Shown: positions 61,153 to 64,000 of the stretch, piece after piece
Layout of the letters: every line of letters begins with the position of its first letter
How positions within the stretch are numbered: position 1 is the stretch's first letter
DNA from: Aliiroseovarius marinus
Lineage (GTDB): Bacteria > Pseudomonadota > Alphaproteobacteria > Rhodobacterales > Rhodobacteraceae
Length of the DNA: 64,000 bases
Assembly: GCF_004360145.1 (NCBI RefSeq)
Contig: NZ_ML178713.1
Coordinates: 62,001-126,000, forward strand
Reading direction: 5' to 3'
Program-made: the position numbers and the translations under genes
The notes under the pieces: model-generated
The model's input: the letters and a program-made list of their open reading frames with translations, nothing else
Databases searched by the model: none
What the model was told of the DNA's origin: nothing

Positions 61153-63171
61153 ATGAACAACCCACTTTTGTCCGCTTGGGACACGCCCTTTGAGCTGCCG
61201 CCGTTTGATCTGATCACCGACGCCGACTTCGAACCGGCCTTTCATGCCGCGTTGGACGACACCCGCACGGCGATTGCGGCGATCACGGACAACAAAGACG
61301 CGCCGACATTTGCCAACACGATCGAGGCGCTGGAGCTTGCAGACGCGCCACTCGACCGGGTTCTTGGGGTGTTTTACAACGTGGCCGGGGCCGACAGCAG
61401 CCCTGCGCGGGAAGAGTTGCAGCGGACGTTCTCGCCCTTGCTTGCAGCGTTTTCGTCCGAGGTAACGATGAATGCGGATCTGTTCCAGCGGATCGAGACG
61501 CTGTGGCAGTCCCGTGACACGCTGGATCTGAGTGATGAACAAGCCCGCGTGCTGATGCTGACTCGCCGTCGCTTCGTGCGGTCTGGTGCTCTGCTGGAAG
61601 GCGCGGATCGGGATCGGTTGAAAGAGGTTCTTGAACGGCTTGCAACGCTGGGGACTGAATTCACCCAGAACCTTCTGGCGGATGAGCGTAGCTGGTTCAT
61701 GCCCTTGGGTGAAGGTGACTTGGAGGGGCTGCCCGATTTCGTGCTCGACGCCGCCCGCGCCGCTGGTGCGGAAAAGGGCGTGGATGGACCTGCTGTCACG
61801 CTCTCGCGTTCGGTCATCACGCCGTTTTTGCAGCACTCGACCCGCCGCGATCTGCGTCAGAAAGCGTACGAGGCCTACACCGCGCGTGGGGCCAATGGCG
61901 GCGACACGGATAACCGCGCGATTGCCGCCGAGACGCTGAAACTGCGTGAAGAACGGGCGCGGCTGTTGGGCTATGACAGCTTCGCCGCCTTCAAGCTGGA
62001 AACCGAGATGGCGGGCACGCCTGACCGGGTGCGCGAACTGCTGATGCAGGTCTGGGAACCGGCGCGGGATGCGGCCAACAAAGACGCCACCCGCATGACC
62101 GAAATGCTGCACGCAGACGGCCACAATGGTGATTTGGAGCCGTGGGATTGGCACTTCTATGCGGAACGCCGGCGCGAGGCCGAGCATGATCTGGACGAGG
62201 CCGAGATTAAGCCGTTCCTGCAGCTCGACCGCATGATTGAGGCGTCGTTTGACACTGCGAACCGCCTGTTCGGGCTGGAATTCGCGCCCTTGGACGTGAC
62301 GCTCTACCACCCCGACGCCCGCGCGTGGGAGGTGACCCGAAATGGCCAGCACATCGCGGTGTTCGTGGGAGACTATTTTGCCCGTGGCTCGAAGCGCTCG
62401 GGTGCGTGGTGCTCGGCAATGCGCAGCCAGCAGAAACTGGCGGGCGACATCCGTCCCATTGTGGTCAACGTGTGCAACTTCGCCAAGCCCGAAGACGGAC
62501 AGCCCGGTCTTCTGTCGTGGGACGACGCGCGCACGCTGTTTCACGAGTTCGGCCACGCGCTGCACCAGATGCTGTCTGACGTGACTTATCCGTCGATCTC
62601 GGGCACGTCCGTGGCCCGCGATTTCGTCGAACTGCCCAGCCAGCTTTACGAACACTGGCTGGAGGTGCCCGAGGTGTTGGGCAAGTTTGCCACCCACGCC
62701 AAGACCGGCGAGGCGATGCCGAAGGCGCTGCTGGATAAACTGCTGGCAGCATCGACCCATGATACCGGGTTCCAAACGGTTGAATTCCTGTCCTCGGCAA
62801 TTGTCGATCTGGACTTCCATGATAGCAAAGCCCCGGCTGATCCAATGGAGGCGCAGGCGGCGACGCTGGACCGTATCGGCATGCCTGCGGCCATCCGCAT
62901 GCGCCACGCCACGCCGCATTTCGCGCATGTGTTTGCGGGCGACGGATATTCGTCGGGCTATTACAGCTATATGTGGTCCGAGGTGATGGATGCTGACGCC
63001 TTTGACGCGTTCACAGAAACGGGCAATGCGTTCGATCCGGCTATGGCCGCGAAACTGGAAGAGCACATTCTGTCGAAAGGCGGATCAGTGGATGCCGCAG
63101 ACCTATACACCGCCTTCCGGGGCCGTTTGCCCGGGGTCGAGCCGCTTCTGAAAGGGCGCGGGTTGGCGTAG
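61153..63171 (+). CDS. M3 family metallopeptidase (Dcp/oligopeptidase A type)
   Basis: A 672-residue zinc peptidase cutting small peptides in the cytoplasm. ATG 61153 lies 6 bases after AAGGAG; an in-frame start at 60985 is rejected because it lies in the orphan gene's promoter region. The zinc motif HEFGHALHQM starts near residue 464 (two His and the catalytic Glu), with the third ligand in the downstream helix. The final block YSSGYYSYMWSEVMDADAFDAF is typical of Dcp/PrlC. No signal peptide is visible. Confidence 0.93.
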   Translation: MNNPLLSAWDTPFELPPFDLITDADFEPAFHAALDDTRTAIAAITDNKDAPTFANTIEALELADAPLDRVLGVFYNVAGADSSPAREELQRTFSPLLAAFSSEVTMNADLFQRIETLWQSRDTLDLSDEQARVLMLTRRRFVRSGALLEGADRDRLKEVLERLATLGTEFTQNLLADERSWFMPLGEGDLEGLPDFVLDAARAAGAEKGVDGPAVTLSRSVITPFLQHSTRRDLRQKAYEAYTARGANGGDTDNRAIAAETLKLREERARLLGYDSFAAFKLETEMAGTPDRVRELLMQVWEPARDAANKDATRMTEMLHADGHNGDLEPWDWHFYAERRREAEHDLDEAEIKPFLQLDRMIEASFDTANRLFGLEFAPLDVTLYHPDARAWEVTRNGQHIAVFVGDYFARGSKRSGAWCSAMRSQQKLAGDIRPIVVNVCNFAKPEDGQPGLLSWDDARTLFHEFGHALHQMLSDVTYPSISGTSVARDFVELPSQLYEHWLEVPEVLGKFATHAKTGEAMPKALLDKLLAASTHDTGFQTVEFLSSAIVDLDFHDSKAPADPMEAQAATLDRIGMPAAIRMRHATPHFAHVFAGDGYSSGYYSYMWSEVMDADAFDAFTETGNAFDPAMAAKLEEHILSKGGSVDAADLYTAFRGRLPGVEPLLKGRGLA

Positions 63172-63181
63172 AGTCCTGACC

Positions 63182-64000
63182 TTAAACCTTCTGGGGGTCG
63201 TCTGGATGTGTTTCGACCCCCACAGGATCCTTGTGGATCAGCACATCCGTATTCGGGTAAGCGCGCAGAATGGCGCGTCGGAGGCTGGCGCCGATCGCGT
63301 GCGCCTCGTCCAGCGTTTGTGCGCCGTCCAGCTCGATATGCAGGTTGATAAAGGTGATCGAGCCTGACCGGCGGGTTTTCAGATCGTGAAATCCGTGGAT
63401 GCCGGGATGGTCGCGGGCAATCGCCTCGACCCCTTCGATCACGGCGGGATCGGCGGCGCGGTCCATCAAGGCGTCCCACGCGGTTTTGAAGATGCGCAAC
63501 GCACCCACGGCCAGCATGATCGCGGCGCCGATGGCGACAATGCTGTCGATTTGCTCCATCCCGAACCACGCAGCCGCCCACAGCGACAGGATCGCGCCGA
63601 TATTGGGAATAAGGTCGCCCAGATAGTGCAGGCTGTCGGCTTTCACCACCGCTGACCCGGTGCGCGTGGCCACATGGCGCTGCCACAGGACCAAGACCAG
63701 CGTCAGCACGATCGAGACGACCATGACGAAGATGCCGCTTTCATGGGCCATGATCGGGGCCGGTTCCCCTGACAACAGGCGCGCCACAGCAGCCCACGCG
63801 ATGATCCCGGCGGACACCAGAATGAACAGGCTTTGTCCTAACGCGGCCAGATCCTCGGCCGAGGAATGGCCAAAGGCGTGATCCTCGTCCGCGGGACGTG
63901 ACGCGTACCAGATCGCGGCAAGCGCCCCCAGCGACACCATCAGATCCATTGCACTGTCTGCCAGCGATGCGGCCACGGACAGCGCCTGAGTTTCGCCAAG
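63182..64000 (-). CDS. Cation diffusion facilitator exporter (start cut by right edge)
   Basis: At least 272 residues; the frame stays open to base 64000, so the N-terminus is outside the window. It has membrane metal sites of the CDF family: LADSAMDL in helix 2 and DSLHYLGDLIPN in helix 5, plus the basic HAFGHSSAEDLAALGQ loop. The cytoplasmic C-terminal domain (GIHGFHDLKTRRSG, then INLHIELDGAQTLDEAHAIG) is complete. The pattern resembles FieF/YiiP, which exports Fe2+ and Zn2+ against protons; metal specificity is not certain. Confidence 0.92.
   Translation of the reverse strand, partial: LGETQALSVAASLADSAMDLMVSLGALAAIWYASRPADEDHAFGHSSAEDLAALGQSLFILVSAGIIAWAAVARLLSGEPAPIMAHESGIFVMVVSIVLTLVLVLWQRHVATRTGSAVVKADSLHYLGDLIPNIGAILSLWAAAWFGMEQIDSIVAIGAAIMLAVGALRIFKTAWDALMDRAADPAVIEGVEAIARDHPGIHGFHDLKTRRSGSITFINLHIELDGAQTLDEAHAIGASLRRAILRAYPNTDVLIHKDPVGVETHPDDPQKV

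Noticed and set aside
61138-63066. A 642-codon open frame on the minus strand
   Set aside because: It mirrors the M3 peptidase gene, whose zinc motif and family blocks are intact on the plus strand.
1-64000. tRNA, rRNA, prophage, integrase or insertion sequence
   Set aside because: I found no cloverleaf-like sequence, rRNA segment or transposase/integrase protein by reading. A tRNA search program was not available, so a missed tRNA in a short gap is possible.

Overview
The window is a dense, high-GC stretch of bacterial chromosome with almost no intergenic space. It most likely comes from an alphaproteobacterium of the Rhodobacteraceae (Roseobacter group). The assignment rests on gene content and order, not on an rRNA: DUF6638 and DUF1523 proteins, a short HisG with HisZ, xdhABC joined to a BMP-type ABC transporter, and the glnD-murJ pair. 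No rRNA, tRNA, CRISPR array, transposase, integrase or phage gene was recognised. It looks like stable core chromosome, with a few low-GC or degenerate genes.

Left part (1-14.2 kb). A block of poorly characterised genes comes first: the end of a probable AAA-type protein, a low-GC membrane protein, a DUF6638 protein, a two-helix membrane protein and a DUF1523 protein. It meets a minus-strand Hint-domain protein head-on. A deoC-aldehyde dehydrogenase operon for deoxyribose breakdown follows. Divergent from it is a complete oligopeptide ABC importer, oppABCDF. Copper homeostasis comes next: a CopZ-like chaperone diverges from copA-cueR, with a textbook CueR-type promoter in front of copA.

Middle (17-34 kb). 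A PatZ-like fused acyl-CoA synthetase/acetyltransferase is followed by a histone-deacetylase-family enzyme, a likely protein acetylation/deacetylation pair. After an aldo/keto reductase-FAD oxidoreductase pair and an EF-hand protein, a long minus-strand operon encodes xanthine dehydrogenase (xdhABC) and a BMP-family ABC importer. This is plausibly a purine uptake and oxidation unit. A voltage-gated-type potassium channel gene sits inside it, between a permease and the binding protein.

Right part (34-64 kb). Mostly housekeeping genes: dnaE, slyX, hisS-hisZ-hisG, trpS, glnD-murJ, lpoA-like/rsmI/yraN, gshB, a YifB/ComM ATPase, cobU with a histidine phosphatase, coaBC-dut-moeB, an M3 peptidase and a CDF metal exporter cut by the right edge. 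Unusual items are a rhomboid-like protein without catalytic residues, a glutathione S-transferase gene split by an in-frame TAA, a MoeB fused to membrane segments, a CDGSH protein with three predicted Fe-S sites, and a low-GC orphan gene.

A short repeat (GGGGCTTTGCCCC hairpin plus a GGATATTTATGGCAAGAAAA-like core) recurs at four loci. Each time it lies just after a stop codon and in the same orientation as the preceding gene. It is the main structure here that gene annotation does not explain.
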